64,000 nucleotides of DNA from Ruegeria atlantica (GCF_013033965.1 NZ_WQFE01000010.1:1-64000); one strand, 5' to 3'. Positions 41,844 through 52,099 are shown, counted from the stretch's first letter. The notes: a model not told the origin generated them from the sequence alone. Numbers and translations: made by a program.

Positions 41844-43787
41844 TTACCTCACCGCGCCAGCAGCTTTCAGTTTCTGGTACTTCTCTTCGTTAAACCACCA
41901 GAAGTCAAACTGCCCGACGGCCAATGGCGGCAACACTTCGGGATGCTCGAACATGTCGTAATAGGCAACCCAGGTATCCGAGACGTAGCCGCTTGGCACT
42001 TGGATGCGGAGATACCGCAGGACGCGGTCCAGAGATTTTAGCGCTGCGATCTCTTCCTCGCGAGACTTCGTGTCCAGGGACGCGTCGATGATGGCGTCTA
42101 CAAGCGGCTCCTGCAGGGATTGGGGGTTATAGGAGGAAACAACAGCGGTTTCAGACCCATAGGCCTGTTTCAGGCCGGTGCCCGCCTCCAGGAACGGCTG
42201 GTTACGGAAAAAGATCATGTCGAAATCTTTGTCATAGTACCGCTGAATCCACTGTGCGCTGTCGATCTTTTCGACCGTCACCGCAACGCCAAAACTTTCC
42301 AGATTCGCAGCGTAAGTCGTCACAATAGCCTCGGCCGTATCCGACGAAGAAGCGTTGAGCATAATGGTGATCTTAAGCGGATTGCCGTTCGCGTCCTGCA
42401 GTTTTCCGCTGCTCGATACCGTCCAACCGGCCTCCTCGAACAACTTGAGGGCTGTTCGCTTGTTGCGACGGTCCACTGTACGATCCGCATTCGAGGTATG
42501 GGCACGTACCGCTTCCTGCGTGAAAAGCTCTTCGGGAACCATATCACCTAAGGACCGCAAGAAAGCTGTTTCCATCTCGTCGGGCAAGCCATCTGCCGCG
42601 ACTTCCGAGTTTTCAGCGAAGGAATGGCGCGGTTCCGTCAGGCCGAACTGAAGGGATTCGGACGTCCATTCAAAATTGAAAGCCAACCCAAGCGCCTCGC
42701 GGACCTTGATGTTGTCAAACGGCGCGCGTTGCATGTTGAAGATGAAACCCGATGGCGATGGAGGCGCCATGACAGGAATGCTTTCGCGTTTTACATATCC
42801 ATTCTGAACTGCCGGGAAATCGTACCCGGTGGCCCATTTCTTGGTGCTACCTTCTGCACGAAATGTGTAGATGCCCGCTTTGAACGCTTCGAACTCGGCG
42901 GCATCATCAGCAAAATACTCGACCCGCACGGTTTCAAAGTTGTGCCGTCCAACATTGATCGGCAGGTGCCAACCCCAATAGTCGGGGTTTCGGCGATAGA
43001 CGATATAGCGGTTTATCTCATAGTCATCGAGCACATATGGGCCGCTTCCCATTGGTGTCACAAGGCTTTGCTTATCCAACCGTTCGCCGGTTTTTTCGTA
43101 CCAGGCTTTCGAGAATACGGGCGTTCCGCCGACCTGCGAGATAAGCGACCGGCGCGAGATACCGTCAACAAAGTTGAACTTGATCGTGTGGTCATCGATG
43201 ATCTCGTATCCCTCGATGCGCTGCTTGACCGCCCGCGCATAGCTGCGGATGCCCTGTTCAAGGAAAAGGTCGTGGGTAAACGCTGCATCATGCGCAGTTA
43301 GCGGTGTGCCATCCGCGAAACGTGCCTCGGGCCGCATGTAAAAGATGCACCATTCCTTGGTACTGGGGTACTCAACGGATTCTGCCAGCAAACCATAGGC
43401 TTCAGTGATGGAGTCCGCAGGCGAGGCCGATCCAAATGGACTGTCGCCAAACATGCTTTCCGCGATCAAGCCAGAGTAAAGACCTGCTTTGCCTTGCCAG
43501 TTGAATCGGTTCATGCCGTCGAAGGTTCCCCGCGATGAAACCGAAATCTCACCGCCAACAGGCGCATCGGGGTTTACGTATTCGAAATGTTTAAAATCTG
43601 GTGGGTATTTGAGGTCGCCAAAGAAGGAATACCCGTGTGCCTTGATAATTTCGCTGTCGGAGGCTCCGGCAGCCGTTGCTCCGCTCAACCCTGGTGTTAT
43701 GGCGGCTACGGCGCTTCCCCCCATCAATTGCAGCGCTGTTCTCCGCTTCATCATCGTCAGCGTCGATTTCGTGCGATTTTGTGTCAT
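41844..43787 (-). CDS. yejA: Peptide ABC transporter substrate-binding protein YejA
   Basis: 647 residues, SBP family 5. The N-terminus carries a twin-arginine-like signal ([17 protein letters not shown], residues 13-29), cleavage near Ala39. The mature protein has the family block [18 protein letters not shown]-like and LNNFDS-type features of YejA, and is large as usual for this clade. Delivers oligopeptides, including microcin C-like ones, to YejBEF. AAGAGG precedes the ATG. First gene of the operon. Confidence 0.92.
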   Translation of the reverse strand: MTQNRTKSTLTMMKRRTALQLMGGSAVAAITPGLSGATAAGASDSEIIKAHGYSFFGDLKYPPDFKHFEYVNPDAPVGGEISVSSRGTFDGMNRFNWQGKAGLYSGLIAESMFGDSPFGSASPADSITEAYGLLAESVEYPSTKEWCIFYMRPEARFADGTPLTAHDAAFTHDLFLEQGIRSYARAVKQRIEGYEIIDDHTIKFNFVDGISRRSLISQVGGTPVFSKAWYEKTGERLDKQSLVTPMGSGPYVLDDYEINRYIVYRRNPDYWGWHLPINVGRHNFETVRVEYFADDAAEFEAFKAGIYTFRAEGSTKKWATGYDFPAVQNGYVKRESIPVMAPPSPSGFIFNMQRAPFDNIKVREALGLAFNFEWTSESLQFGLTEPRHSFAENSEVAADGLPDEMETAFLRSLGDMVPEELFTQEAVRAHTSNADRTVDRRNKRTALKLFEEAGWTVSSSGKLQDANGNPLKITIMLNASSSDTAEAIVTTYAANLESFGVAVTVEKIDSAQWIQRYYDKDFDMIFFRNQPFLEAGTGLKQAYGSETAVVSSYNPQSLQEPLVDAIIDASLDTKSREEEIAALKSLDRVLRYLRIQVPSGYVSDTWVAYYDMFEHPEVLPPLAVGQFDFWWFNEEKYQKLKAAGAVR

Positions 43788-43900
43788 ACCCGCCTCTTCT
43801 ACAGCCCTTGCAACGTCTTAATGCGCTTAAACCTAGCTAAAGGTCCAGCACTGACAGTTTCAAGTTTAGAGTGCGTGAACACTTTGTGAAGATTTACTTA

Positions 43901-43937
43901 GACAAAAAATAAAGCCGCTGCACGAGGCAGCGGCTTT
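43901..43937 (-). terminator. Intrinsic terminator of cytochrome cy gene
   Basis: Minus-strand stem AAAGCCGCTGC/GCAGCGGCTTT with a 5-nt loop, followed by ATTTTTTGTC, 26 nt after the cytochrome stop codon and ahead of the yejA promoter region. Confidence 0.9.
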
Positions 43938-43963
43938 TGAATACGTCGAAACTGAGCGCAAGA

Positions 43964-44470
43964 TCAGTTGATGGTCTGCAGGTAGGCAATCAGGTCGGCC
44001 CGGTCTTGTGGTTTCTTCAGACCCGCAAAGCTCATGGATGTGCCTGAGATGTAAGCACTGGGGCGGGTCAGGAACGCGTCCAGTGCTTCGGGTGTCCAAT
44101 TGCCGCCATGCGCCTGCATCGAGGCTGAATAGCCGGTGAAGCCCTTGGCCGAAGCGACGGGACGATCCACGATTGCATACAAGTACGGGCCGGTTCCGTT
44201 CGCGCCATCTTCCAGCTTGTGGCAAGCAGTACACTTGCGGAACACTCTGGCGCCTTTTTCCGGGTCAGCGGCGGCCAGCATGTCTTCGAACACCACTTCT
44301 TCACCGTCAGCGCTTTCACCCGAGCTTTCGGTTTCGATAATGTAAGAGGCTGTCTCACCATGCCCATCCGCATGGTAAAGCACTTCGGCACCCCATTTGG
44401 CCAAAAGCAGCACCAGGAAGGTGCCAAACAGGCCTGCTGCGGCCTTGGTAACTGTCATCGTGTCGAACAT
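43964..44470 (-). CDS. cycY: Membrane-anchored cytochrome cy
   Basis: 168 residues from the ATG at 44470 (MFDTMTVTKAAAGLFG), the start used by cytochrome cy homologues; the longer open frame adds an unrelated tail. An uncleaved N-terminal helix (about 8-30) is followed by an acidic linker (about 38-68) and a class I cytochrome c with CTACH at 80-84 and GTSMSFAGLKK carrying the Met ligand. It shuttles electrons from bc1 to the cbb3 or aa3 oxidase. The symbol follows the Rhodobacter name. Divergent from pheA. Confidence 0.88.
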   Translation of the reverse strand: MFDTMTVTKAAAGLFGTFLVLLLAKWGAEVLYHADGHGETASYIIETESSGESADGEEVVFEDMLAAADPEKGARVFRKCTACHKLEDGANGTGPYLYAIVDRPVASAKGFTGYSASMQAHGGNWTPEALDAFLTRPSAYISGTSMSFAGLKKPQDRADLIAYLQTIN

Positions 44471-44589
44471 TGATCGCGAGTCCATTTCAGCTGTCTGCGG
44501 GGTGTCTAAGGCTTCCCCTGACAAGAGGCAAGGTATAGACACCGCGACTAAACGCCCAATTATCGAACTTGTTGCACGGAATCGACCAA

Positions 44590-45423
44590 ATGACCAAACG
44601 TATTGCATTTCAGGGAGAACCCGGCGCCTACAGCCATGAGGCTTGCCGCAATGCCCGCCCGGATATGGAGGTCCTGCCCTGCCGGACTTTCGAAGATGTG
44701 ATCGAATCGGTGCGCGCGGGCGATGCCGATCTGGCGATGCTGCCGGTTGAAAACACCACGTATGGACGGGTCGCAGATATCCACCGCTTGCTGCCCCACA
44801 GCGGGTTGCACATTATCGAAGAAGCGTTCGTGCGGGTTCACATCAACCTTCTTGCCGTTCCAGGGGCCAAAATCGAGGACGTCACAGAAGCGCATTCGCA
44901 TCTGGTTCTATTGCCGCAATGCGCCGGTTTTCTGAAAGAACACAACATCAAAGGGCGCGTCAGCCCCGACAATGCGCGGGCCGCACGCGAGGTTGCTGAG
45001 CAAGGCGAGGTACACTCAGCAGCATTGGCCAGCGAGTTGGCGGGCGAGATTTATGGCCTGAACGTTCTTGCCCGGAACATCGAGGACCGCGACAACAACA
45101 CCACGCGCTTTTTGGTGATGTCACAGCAGGCCGACATGACCCGCAGGGGTGAACACGGCATGATAACCAGCTTTGTTTTTCAGGTGCGCAACATTCCGGC
45201 CGCGCTTTACAAGGCGATGGGTGGATTTGCGACCAACGGCATCAACATGACCAAGCTGGAAAGCTACATGCTCGACGGATCCTTCACCGCGACCCAGTTT
45301 TACGCTGACATCGTGGGCCACCCCGACGACCGGAATGTTCAGCTTGCGATGGAAGAGCTGGAACATTTCACCACCAACGTCGAGATTTTGGGTGTTTACC
45401 CGGCTGCTCAGCCGCGTGGTTAA
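44590..45423 (+). CDS. pheA: Prephenate dehydratase
   Basis: 277 residues from the ATG at 44590 (MTKRIAFQGEPGAYSHEA). The catalytic domain occupies 1-185, with LPVENTTYG and the NTTRFLVM motif essential for dehydration. An ACT domain follows from about 195 with the Phe-binding segment ESYMLDGSF. It turns prephenate into phenylpyruvate in phenylalanine synthesis, inhibited by Phe. No chorismate mutase domain, so that activity must be elsewhere. 3' end overlaps the convergent GNAT gene by 4 nt. Confidence 0.95.
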   Translation: MTKRIAFQGEPGAYSHEACRNARPDMEVLPCRTFEDVIESVRAGDADLAMLPVENTTYGRVADIHRLLPHSGLHIIEEAFVRVHINLLAVPGAKIEDVTEAHSHLVLLPQCAGFLKEHNIKGRVSPDNARAAREVAEQGEVHSAALASELAGEIYGLNVLARNIEDRDNNTTRFLVMSQQADMTRRGEHGMITSFVFQVRNIPAALYKAMGGFATNGINMTKLESYMLDGSFTATQFYADIVGHPDDRNVQLAMEELEHFTTNVEILGVYPAAQPRG

Positions 45424-45902
45424 GGCTCTCGGCCTCGGGTCACGGAAAAGCATTTGCACCGGGCACCGTCGTGCTGCCGGTAATCCACAAAACCCATCGC
45501 TGAATAAAAGGCCAAACCTTCGGCGTTTGTGGGCGATATGGTTGCATCAATGGCTGAAAGGCCACTTTCCTGCGCCGCCAAAAGCGTTGCGCGAAACAAG
45601 GCGCGCCCGACACCGCGCCGGGCGGCTGACGGGCGGATATGAGTTCCAATGACGCCCCACCCAGCCGGAGCGCCATATGGATTGTTTTCGACCGCCCATT
45701 TCAGCGACTGAAATCCCAGAATCTGTTCCCCCTGGACGGCAACAGAACACCTGATCCGATCAGGATCGGCCACGTAGTGTTCGCGCGCAAAATCAACATC
45801 ACAGCGTTTCTTGCGCTTTCCTGCAGCGGCGATTTCCTGCAACACCTCCGAGATGCCCTGGGCGTCCTCCAAAACCGCCTCGCGGACTGCAAAGCTATCC
45901 AT
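45420..45902 (-). CDS. GNAT-family N-acetyltransferase
   Basis: 160 residues from the ATG at 45902, preceded by a strong GGAGGG site at 7 nt. The acetyl-CoA motif A is seen in GTHIRPSAARRGVGRALFRA (near 95-114), followed by FYSAMGF. Substrate unknown. It lies 32 nt downstream of the SRPBCC gene on the same strand and converges with pheA. Confidence 0.85.
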   Translation of the reverse strand: MDSFAVREAVLEDAQGISEVLQEIAAAGKRKKRCDVDFAREHYVADPDRIRCSVAVQGEQILGFQSLKWAVENNPYGAPAGWGVIGTHIRPSAARRGVGRALFRATLLAAQESGLSAIDATISPTNAEGLAFYSAMGFVDYRQHDGARCKCFSVTRGREP

Positions 45903-45934
45903 ATTTTCGCCCTCCAGATATCGGGGCAACGAAT

Positions 45935-46402
45935 TCAGCCACCATGAATGTGACGTTGTTCCATTTCCCGTGCGAACTCGGTCAGGCGCAACTGAAACTG
46001 TCGGCGAAATCGGGATTGCCCAAGCCTGAGTGATTGCAACAACAGCCGCGCGGGCAGGGATTTGGCCGACAGAGACATATCAACGCTCAAGCGCGTGCGG
46101 CGCTGCGACAGCGCCAACAGCTCGACCGTCGTGACCCCGTTCATCCCCTTACTTGCCGCTTCGAAGCGCATCAGCGAAGGCGGGTCACACTCGGCCATCT
46201 GGACGGAAATCTGGCGTGGCTTTCCGCGCAGCCTGAATTCCGTCTCCCAACTGGTGCCTGGAACAACGCCCATTTCACCCGAAGTTCGCCGCACCTCGAT
46301 CCCGCGTCGCATCGCGATCCGCTCGAATCGGTCAAAATCGGCCACCATTTCAAACACCGAGTTGATAGGAGCTTCGATATCTTCGCGCGCTGTAAACTGC
46401 AT
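45935..46402 (-). CDS. SRPBCC (START/polyketide-cyclase fold) protein
   Basis: 155 residues. Begins MQFTAREDIEAPINSVFEMV, the usual first strand of SRPBCC proteins, with a long C-terminal helix rich in Arg/Leu. These bind hydrophobic ligands or act as cyclases; substrate unknown. Flanked by nudC upstream (40 nt) and the GNAT downstream on the same strand, possibly one transcript. Confidence 0.75.
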   Translation of the reverse strand: MQFTAREDIEAPINSVFEMVADFDRFERIAMRRGIEVRRTSGEMGVVPGTSWETEFRLRGKPRQISVQMAECDPPSLMRFEAASKGMNGVTTVELLALSQRRTRLSVDMSLSAKSLPARLLLQSLRLGQSRFRRQFQLRLTEFAREMEQRHIHGG

Positions 46403-46442
46403 CGTGGTTCGGGGTTCTCTCGCTTTTCAGCTTAGTATTTTG

Positions 46443-47423
46443 TCAGTCCAACGTATCCGCAAGCCAGTTTTGCAGTAGAAAGTGCGCAATAGCACCCTTG
46501 CGGGCTGGCAGTAAAACGGGGTGTTCGCCGGCAAAAGCCTGCATCATCTCGGATTTGGTCACCCACATCGCATCTTCGATTTCAACCGGGTCGATGCTGA
46601 TATCTCGCGACAACGCCTCACCCGCGCAGCCGAACATCAATGAGGCCGGAAACGGCCAGGGCTGGCTGGATAGATAACTGACCTCACCTACAGGCACCCC
46701 GGCTTCTTCCATCACTTCCCGACGGACCGCCGCCTCGAGCGTCTCACCGGGTTCGATAAACCCGGCCAACAACGAGTACATCCCTTCAGGCCAACCCGGC
46801 GAACGTCCCATCAGGACGGAATCGCCATAGGTGATCAACATGATGACAACCGGATCGGTACGCGGGAAATGCTGCCCGCCGCACGACGGGCAACTGCGTT
46901 GCCACCCGGCCTGCACAAGTTCGCTGGCTGCGCCACACCGAGCACAAAACCGATGCGTTTCATGCCAGCCGATCACCGCCTTGGCCGAGGCCGCCAATTC
47001 CGCGTCCCGCGCCGACAATCGGGTCATGATCCTGCGTAGTTCGGCAAAGACATAGCCGTAAGGCAAATCCGGGTGCTGCTGCTCTGATTTATCGATAAAG
47101 GCACCGACACCGGACACATCCAGCCCATCAGCCGTCCAGCCCGATATATCAGCAGCAAACACCGGCGCGTTGTCTGACAGCCCCAGGAATACAGGCTGTT
47201 CGACAGAGCCACCCGGCCCGTTTTCAACCAGCTTGTGCGACATCGGGATCAGCCCCAGCTGATCCAACGCCTCACCCTGAACCAAAACCTTGCCGCGCCA
47301 CAACAGCAGGCATTTTGCACTGGGATCTGTCAATGCGCGCTCGATCGCTTCGGCATCACCACGAAAATGCGCCGCGCGATCCAGCCCCGAGCCACCAAAC
47401 GTCACATATTCCGCATTTTTCAT
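46443..47423 (-). CDS. nudC: NADH pyrophosphatase (NAD-capped RNA hydrolase)
   Basis: 326 residues. The N-terminal NUDIX-like domain is followed by a zinc ribbon (CARCGAASELV... CPSCGGQHFPRTDP) and a Nudix box GFIEPGETLEAAVRREVMEEAG-like in residues about 222-244. The SQPWPFPASLM signature marks the NudC subfamily. It cleaves NADH to NMNH and AMP and can remove NAD caps from RNA. Divergent from the cpdB-like gene. Confidence 0.92.
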   Translation of the reverse strand: MKNAEYVTFGGSGLDRAAHFRGDAEAIERALTDPSAKCLLLWRGKVLVQGEALDQLGLIPMSHKLVENGPGGSVEQPVFLGLSDNAPVFAADISGWTADGLDVSGVGAFIDKSEQQHPDLPYGYVFAELRRIMTRLSARDAELAASAKAVIGWHETHRFCARCGAASELVQAGWQRSCPSCGGQHFPRTDPVVIMLITYGDSVLMGRSPGWPEGMYSLLAGFIEPGETLEAAVRREVMEEAGVPVGEVSYLSSQPWPFPASLMFGCAGEALSRDISIDPVEIEDAMWVTKSEMMQAFAGEHPVLLPARKGAIAHFLLQNWLADTLD

Positions 47424-47597
47424 AAGTTATCCTTAGGCTTGTCCGCACAGGGCTGCCATGTCGGCCAAGCAGTTGCAACGGAATTTCACGCCCAAAACCA
47501 CAGGTCGCCATCGAATGAATGCAGCTAATCCTTGCAATTCACTGTGATTAACCTTTTTGTTGAAAATGACTAAGACAAAACCGCTAAAAGTAGAAAT

Positions 47598-49460
47598 TTG
47601 AAACCTTCCTTTTCTCTGCCTTCGCAGACCGTGCGGGTCCGGATACTGGCCACAACCGATCTTCATATGAACCTGCGGAGCTTTGATTACTATTCTGACA
47701 CACCTGATCCCACAATTGGTCTGACCCGAACCGCCAGCCTGATCCGGCAAGCCCGGACCGAGGTGCAAGCGGAAGGCTCGATCGTGTTACTTTTCGACAA
47801 TGGCGATTCTTTGCAGGGAACACCGGTTGGAGATCTGGCCGCAGAGCAGGTTGAAAAGCCGCATGCGCTGATGCAGGCTTTTGCTGCACTGGGGTATGAT
47901 GCAATCGGGTTGGGCAACCACGATTTCGGGCTCGGTCTGAACGCATTGAACCGCATCCTTTCACAGGCACCCTGCCCAGTGGTTTGCAGTAATGTCCATC
48001 AATCCGGCGCAGCCTCGATATGGCAGGATGAAGCGGTTTTAACGCGCCAGATTGAGGCGGAGGGGCTGCCAACTTCTTTAAAGATCGGCGTGTTCTCGGT
48101 CGTGCCACCGCAAACCCGGAATTGGGAATCTCATCGGCTGAACCATGATGTCCGGGTAGATGACATTTTGGTCTGCGCGCGAAAGAAGGTGTCAGAGCTT
48201 CGATCCAATGGCTGCGACGTGATCGTTGCTCTGGCCCATTCGGGTCTGGGTTCTGCCGACGCCACACCCGACCTGGAAAACGCGATTATCCCACTTGCTG
48301 GTATTGACGATATAGACGCCATCATTGCTGGCCATACCCATTTGACACTGCCGGGGAAATCTCATGTTGGGCTGGAACACGTCGATGCCACTGGTGGCCT
48401 TGTGCATGGCACGCCTGTTGTCATGCCAGGATTTGCCGGATCCCACCTTGGCGTGATTGATTTGGCGCTAACCGGAACGGAAGAAAAGGGCTGGTCGATT
48501 ACGGCCCATTGTGCGGAACTGCGCCCGGTTTCAGGTGCTGACCCGGCCCCCGAAGACCCGTCGCTTGTGGCGCTATTTTCAGACGTGCATACGGCAACAC
48601 GAAAACGGGTCGAGAACCCGATTGGTCACACGGATCAGCATCTGCACAGCTATTTCAGCTTTTGCGCCAGGGATCGCGGGCTTGCGATAGTGGCCGCGGC
48701 GCAGGCTTCTGCTTTGCGTCAGAACCTGAAAGGTACTGCCTATGACGCGATCCCTTTGCTGTCCGCTGCCTCCCCTTCGAAGTTCGGTGGTCGCGCCGGG
48801 CCTCGTTTTTTCACAGACATCCCTGCGGGCGTGATGCGCATGCGGCACGTGGCCGACCTGAACATCTTTCCAAACGAGCTTCGTGCGGTCGTGGTTTCCG
48901 GAGATCACATCAGCGATTGGCTTGAAATGTCGGCAGGTGTTTTCAATCAGTTGAAATCTGGCACTCAGACCGAATTGGTCAATCCTGACCGAGCTGGGCA
49001 CAATTTCGATGTTCTATTCGGCTTAACCTACGTGATCGACCTGAGCGAGCCGCCTCGGTTCGATGCGGTCGGACAGCTGGCAAATCCGGGCGCTCGGCGC
49101 ATCTCGGACATACGTTTCGATGACCGCCCGGTGACGGCAGAGCAGCGATTTGTGGTTGCACTGAACAACTACCGAGCCAGTGGCGGCGGGCATTTTCCAT
49201 TCATACGTGACGCCGAACCCATCAACGTTCCAACCCTGTCGATCCAAAACGTGCTGAAGGACTATCTGGCCGATGCACTGTCGACAGAATCGCTGGGACA
49301 GGGGCCCTGCCCGTTCAGATTTGCACCCATGCCGGGTTCCTTGGGGCTGTTGAAGACAGGCCCAAAGGCACAGTGTCACCTCGCGGACATCGCAGAGTTC
49401 AATCCAAAGCTGACCGGCACGGATGCCGAAGGGTTTTTGCAAGTTCAACTCTCACTGTGA
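47598..49460 (+). CDS. 2',3'-cyclic-nucleotide phosphodiesterase/3'-nucleotidase
   Basis: 620 residues, CpdB/UshA-type. The N-terminal calcineurin-like metallophosphatase domain contains TDLHMN, DNGDSLQGTP, GNHDFGLG and AGHTHL, the dinuclear metal ligands. The C-terminal 5'-nucleotidase domain spans about 330-600. CpdB is normally periplasmic, but no signal peptide is present: TTG at 47598 is the only start after an in-frame stop and the catalytic domain begins within about 15 residues. It may therefore act in the cytoplasm. The ribosome site is weak. Confidence 0.85.
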   Translation: MKPSFSLPSQTVRVRILATTDLHMNLRSFDYYSDTPDPTIGLTRTASLIRQARTEVQAEGSIVLLFDNGDSLQGTPVGDLAAEQVEKPHALMQAFAALGYDAIGLGNHDFGLGLNALNRILSQAPCPVVCSNVHQSGAASIWQDEAVLTRQIEAEGLPTSLKIGVFSVVPPQTRNWESHRLNHDVRVDDILVCARKKVSELRSNGCDVIVALAHSGLGSADATPDLENAIIPLAGIDDIDAIIAGHTHLTLPGKSHVGLEHVDATGGLVHGTPVVMPGFAGSHLGVIDLALTGTEEKGWSITAHCAELRPVSGADPAPEDPSLVALFSDVHTATRKRVENPIGHTDQHLHSYFSFCARDRGLAIVAAAQASALRQNLKGTAYDAIPLLSAASPSKFGGRAGPRFFTDIPAGVMRMRHVADLNIFPNELRAVVVSGDHISDWLEMSAGVFNQLKSGTQTELVNPDRAGHNFDVLFGLTYVIDLSEPPRFDAVGQLANPGARRISDIRFDDRPVTAEQRFVVALNNYRASGGGHFPFIRDAEPINVPTLSIQNVLKDYLADALSTESLGQGPCPFRFAPMPGSLGLLKTGPKAQCHLADIAEFNPKLTGTDAEGFLQVQLSL

Positions 49461-49497
49461 CGGGTTGTCATTTCCGCGTGCCTTGCCTATATCGAGT

Positions 49498-49597
49498 GTC
49501 GAGAGGTTGGCGCGGGCGAGCGCCTCGCCAACCTGGTCAGGTCCGGAAGGAAGCAGCCACAACGAGCCCCGCTTGGGTCGATGTCCAACCTCTCACT
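49498..49597 (+). ncRNA. ffs: Signal recognition particle RNA, small type
   Basis: The conserved SRP core TGGTCAGGTCCGGAAGGAA and GCAGCC, including the GGAA tetraloop, lies in the middle. The ends form a long stem (GAGAGGTTGG at 49501 with CCAACCTCTC at 49585). About 97-100 nt, the bacterial 4.5S type that pairs with Ffh for cotranslational membrane targeting. It lies between the nucleotidase gene and rsgA. Confidence 0.95.
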
Positions 49598-49629
49598 TTA
49601 CTCAGACCCGTAGCCACAGGAGGGCTTTT

Positions 49630-49668
49630 ATGATTGTAGCGAAAACCCTTCAGGCAAACCGTTTCTGA
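49630..49668 (+). CDS. Tiny open frame after SRP RNA (doubtful)
   Basis: Twelve codons (MIVAKTLQANRF) with an AGGAGGG site 5 nt before the ATG. The same bases include a weak AGCC/GGCT hairpin with TTTT that could end the SRP RNA, so the ribosome site may be accidental. Confidence 0.2.
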   Translation: MIVAKTLQANRF

Positions 49669-49757
49669 GACCCATTCTCGAACCTGCCTGAACACATCAC
49701 CGATGGATGCGCGACCGCCATCCAGTCGGCTCGCTGTATCTGAACACAGGCAGACCA

Positions 49758-50786
49758 ATGTCTTTTACACTTTCGGACCTGGGATGGTCCTCACACTTTG
49801 CCGCTCAACACGCGGCCAATCCTTCATGCGTTCCCTTTCGCATCACAGAGGTTCACCGCGACCGCCTGATCGGCGCAAATGACAGTGGGGAAGCCCCGCT
49901 GCTAAGCCCCAACCGACCGACAGGCGACTTTGCCGTTGGTGACTGGGTACTGGCGGATGATCAAAACCGCGTTCAGTACTTGCTGGACCGTCGAAGCCTT
50001 TTGAAACGCCGCGCCGCCGGAACCGGGGCCGAGGCTCAGTTGATTGCTGCTAATGTGGATGTGCTGTTCATCGTCAGTTCCTGCAATGCTGACTTCAATC
50101 TGGCCCGACTGGAACGATACTTGGCTTTGGCCCATCAAGCCGGCTGTTACCCGGTCGTCATCCTGACCAAGGCCGATACCTGCACCGATTCTGAACAGTA
50201 CTCCAAAGCCGCCGAGTCGCTGGCTCCGTTTCTGACTGTGATGGCAATCAATGCTTTGGATGCTATGGACGTGCAGCAAGTTCTGTCCTGGTGCCCGACA
50301 GGACAGACCGCTGCACTGGTCGGCTCATCTGGAGTGGGCAAAACTACACTGGCCAACGCCATGACGGGTCTGGATGAAGCAACGTCTGGTATTCGCGAGG
50401 ACGACGCGCGCGGGCGGCACACGACAACGGCGCGCGCGTTGCACCCAATGCAGAACGGCGGATGGCTGGTCGACACACCCGGCATGCGGGCATTGCGGTT
50501 GCTGGATGCGCAGGATGGCGTCGATGAGGTCTTTTCCGACATTCTGGATTTGGCTCAGACCTGCCGTTTTTCCGATTGCCAGCATCAGGCCGAACCGGGA
50601 TGTGCTGTACAGAGCGCGATTGCCAACGGATCACTGGACGCCGAGCGGTTGGAGCGTTGGCGAAAGCTGCGGCGCGAGGATGAAAGGAACTCGGAAACCG
50701 TGGCCCAATCTCGTGCGCGCGACAAAGCCTTTGGCAAAATGGTACGGTCAGTGATGCAGGACAAGAAATCCCGCAAAAGGCTGTAA
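49758..50786 (+). CDS. rsgA: Ribosome biogenesis GTPase RsgA
   Basis: 342 residues from the ATG at 49758. An N-terminal OB fold (about 25-95) precedes a circularly permuted GTPase: TKAD at 137-140 comes before the P-loop GSSGVGKT at 189-196 and DTPGMRALRL near 245. A C-terminal zinc region has CRFSDCQHQAEPGC. It checks maturation of the 30S decoding centre. Converges with the hydrolase gene, 8 nt apart. Confidence 0.93.
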   Translation: MSFTLSDLGWSSHFAAQHAANPSCVPFRITEVHRDRLIGANDSGEAPLLSPNRPTGDFAVGDWVLADDQNRVQYLLDRRSLLKRRAAGTGAEAQLIAANVDVLFIVSSCNADFNLARLERYLALAHQAGCYPVVILTKADTCTDSEQYSKAAESLAPFLTVMAINALDAMDVQQVLSWCPTGQTAALVGSSGVGKTTLANAMTGLDEATSGIREDDARGRHTTTARALHPMQNGGWLVDTPGMRALRLLDAQDGVDEVFSDILDLAQTCRFSDCQHQAEPGCAVQSAIANGSLDAERLERWRKLRREDERNSETVAQSRARDKAFGKMVRSVMQDKKSRKRL

Positions 50787-50794
50787 GTACCGGC

Positions 50795-51652
50795 TCAGGC
50801 AATCAACCGAGGCCAGATGGCTGCATTTCGGCGCGCAAATGCGCCGATGTGGCCGACCTCGGTCAAACCAAAGTCCTTCGGCGTTAGCTGATGCCGGCGC
50901 GCTTTGGGACCGTACAGATCGGCCAACCGCCAAACCGCGTTCGGGGGCACCACCTGATCATCGTCCATTGTGAACAGATCAACGGGTGTTTCCGACGCGG
51001 CCCAACGGGCATCTGGAAGGGTTTTGCCGATATCCGGCACGTAGTTCAGCGCAGCCGTGCACCATTTGCGCCACTGCCAATAAACGCGTGCCGGAAGGTC
51101 CGAGCCGAATCCAAGCGCCTTGCCCGGAAGATATCCCAAGGCCTTTACCAGCAATGGCGGGTGGCCATACCAAAACATTGTCGCCAGCGCGCGATAAGGC
51201 CAAGGGTGGTCGGATAAAGTCACCAAACCTGAACAGACACAGATCATCCGATCGATTTGCTCAATATCCGGCTGAATTGGCCCCAGCATTCCACCGACCG
51301 AATGGCCAATGCTCCACTGCTGTGCGGCGGGGAATCTGCGCCGCATTTCAGCCCGGGCGGCAGGCATGTCGATCAACGCCCAATCGGCCATCGTAGCCTG
51401 GGAGTCGCGCAGACGCCCGCGCAGCGAATGGCCAAAGTCACGATAGTCATAAGTCAGACAGGCCATACCCTGCTCTACGGCCAACCATTGTGCGAAATGC
51501 TGATAGTAATCGCGCGGCACGCCCGTGGCTGCATGGATCACGACGGCCACATCCGGCGCGGAAACAGGCGTGTACAAACGTGCGGAAAGGTTGGCCTCCC
51601 CGGCAGAAAACACAAAATCTTCGGTCAAAACCGTCGGAGTATTGTCCAACAT
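50795..51652 (-). CDS. Alpha/beta hydrolase
   Basis: 285 residues. The nucleophile elbow GHSVGG is near residue 115, and the HAATGVPRDYYQHFAQWL block near 40 resembles the COG4757 predicted hydrolases. Asp and His of the triad probably lie in FTMDDDQVV and EVGHIGAF. No signal peptide. Substrate unknown. Convergent with rsgA. Confidence 0.82.
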   Translation of the reverse strand: MLDNTPTVLTEDFVFSAGEANLSARLYTPVSAPDVAVVIHAATGVPRDYYQHFAQWLAVEQGMACLTYDYRDFGHSLRGRLRDSQATMADWALIDMPAARAEMRRRFPAAQQWSIGHSVGGMLGPIQPDIEQIDRMICVCSGLVTLSDHPWPYRALATMFWYGHPPLLVKALGYLPGKALGFGSDLPARVYWQWRKWCTAALNYVPDIGKTLPDARWAASETPVDLFTMDDDQVVPPNAVWRLADLYGPKARRHQLTPKDFGLTEVGHIGAFARRNAAIWPRLIA

Positions 51653-51810
51653 CGCGCCCTCGCAAGCATCTGAACTGTTCGGTTCACCTGTAGCAATCGG
51701 CGCTTTTACCCGGCTAAAGTCAATAGATTTTCAAAGTGACCAAGCGTCCGATTGAAGGACGGAAAAGAGCCAGCTTGACTCAGGCCCTAGGCAACCGGTA
51801 GCGATTACGT

Positions 51811-52001
51811 GATGGTTCTCGTTCTTATATTGGGACGGGATGAAAAGGGAACACGGTGCGGTCCAGCCCGGCGATGCCGGAACGGACCAAGGCCGCGACT
51901 GCCCCCGCAACTGTAAGCGGTGAGCAATGCCGAAACACCACTGGTCGAAAGACTGGGAAGGTCGGCAAAGCGATGACCTGCAAGTCAGGAGACCTGCCAT
52001 C
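51811..52001 (+). ncRNA. Cobalamin riboswitch upstream of DUF1636 gene
   Basis: Full-length B12 riboswitch: GATGGTTCTCG at the 5' side, GGGATGAAAAGGGAACACGG, then CCCCCGCAACTGTAAGCGG and AAGTCAGGAGACCTGCC, closed by GATGG with CCATC. About 190 nt. It ends roughly 100 nt before the ATG at 52100. Confidence 0.95.
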
Positions 52002-52099
52002 GAAGTAGAAACCGAAACTCGGGCGGGGTGTCCGGACAGGTCTTCAGTGCGCTGAGTTCCCTGTTCCACGTCCCCCGTCCACCGCGCGGAGGGCGCATT

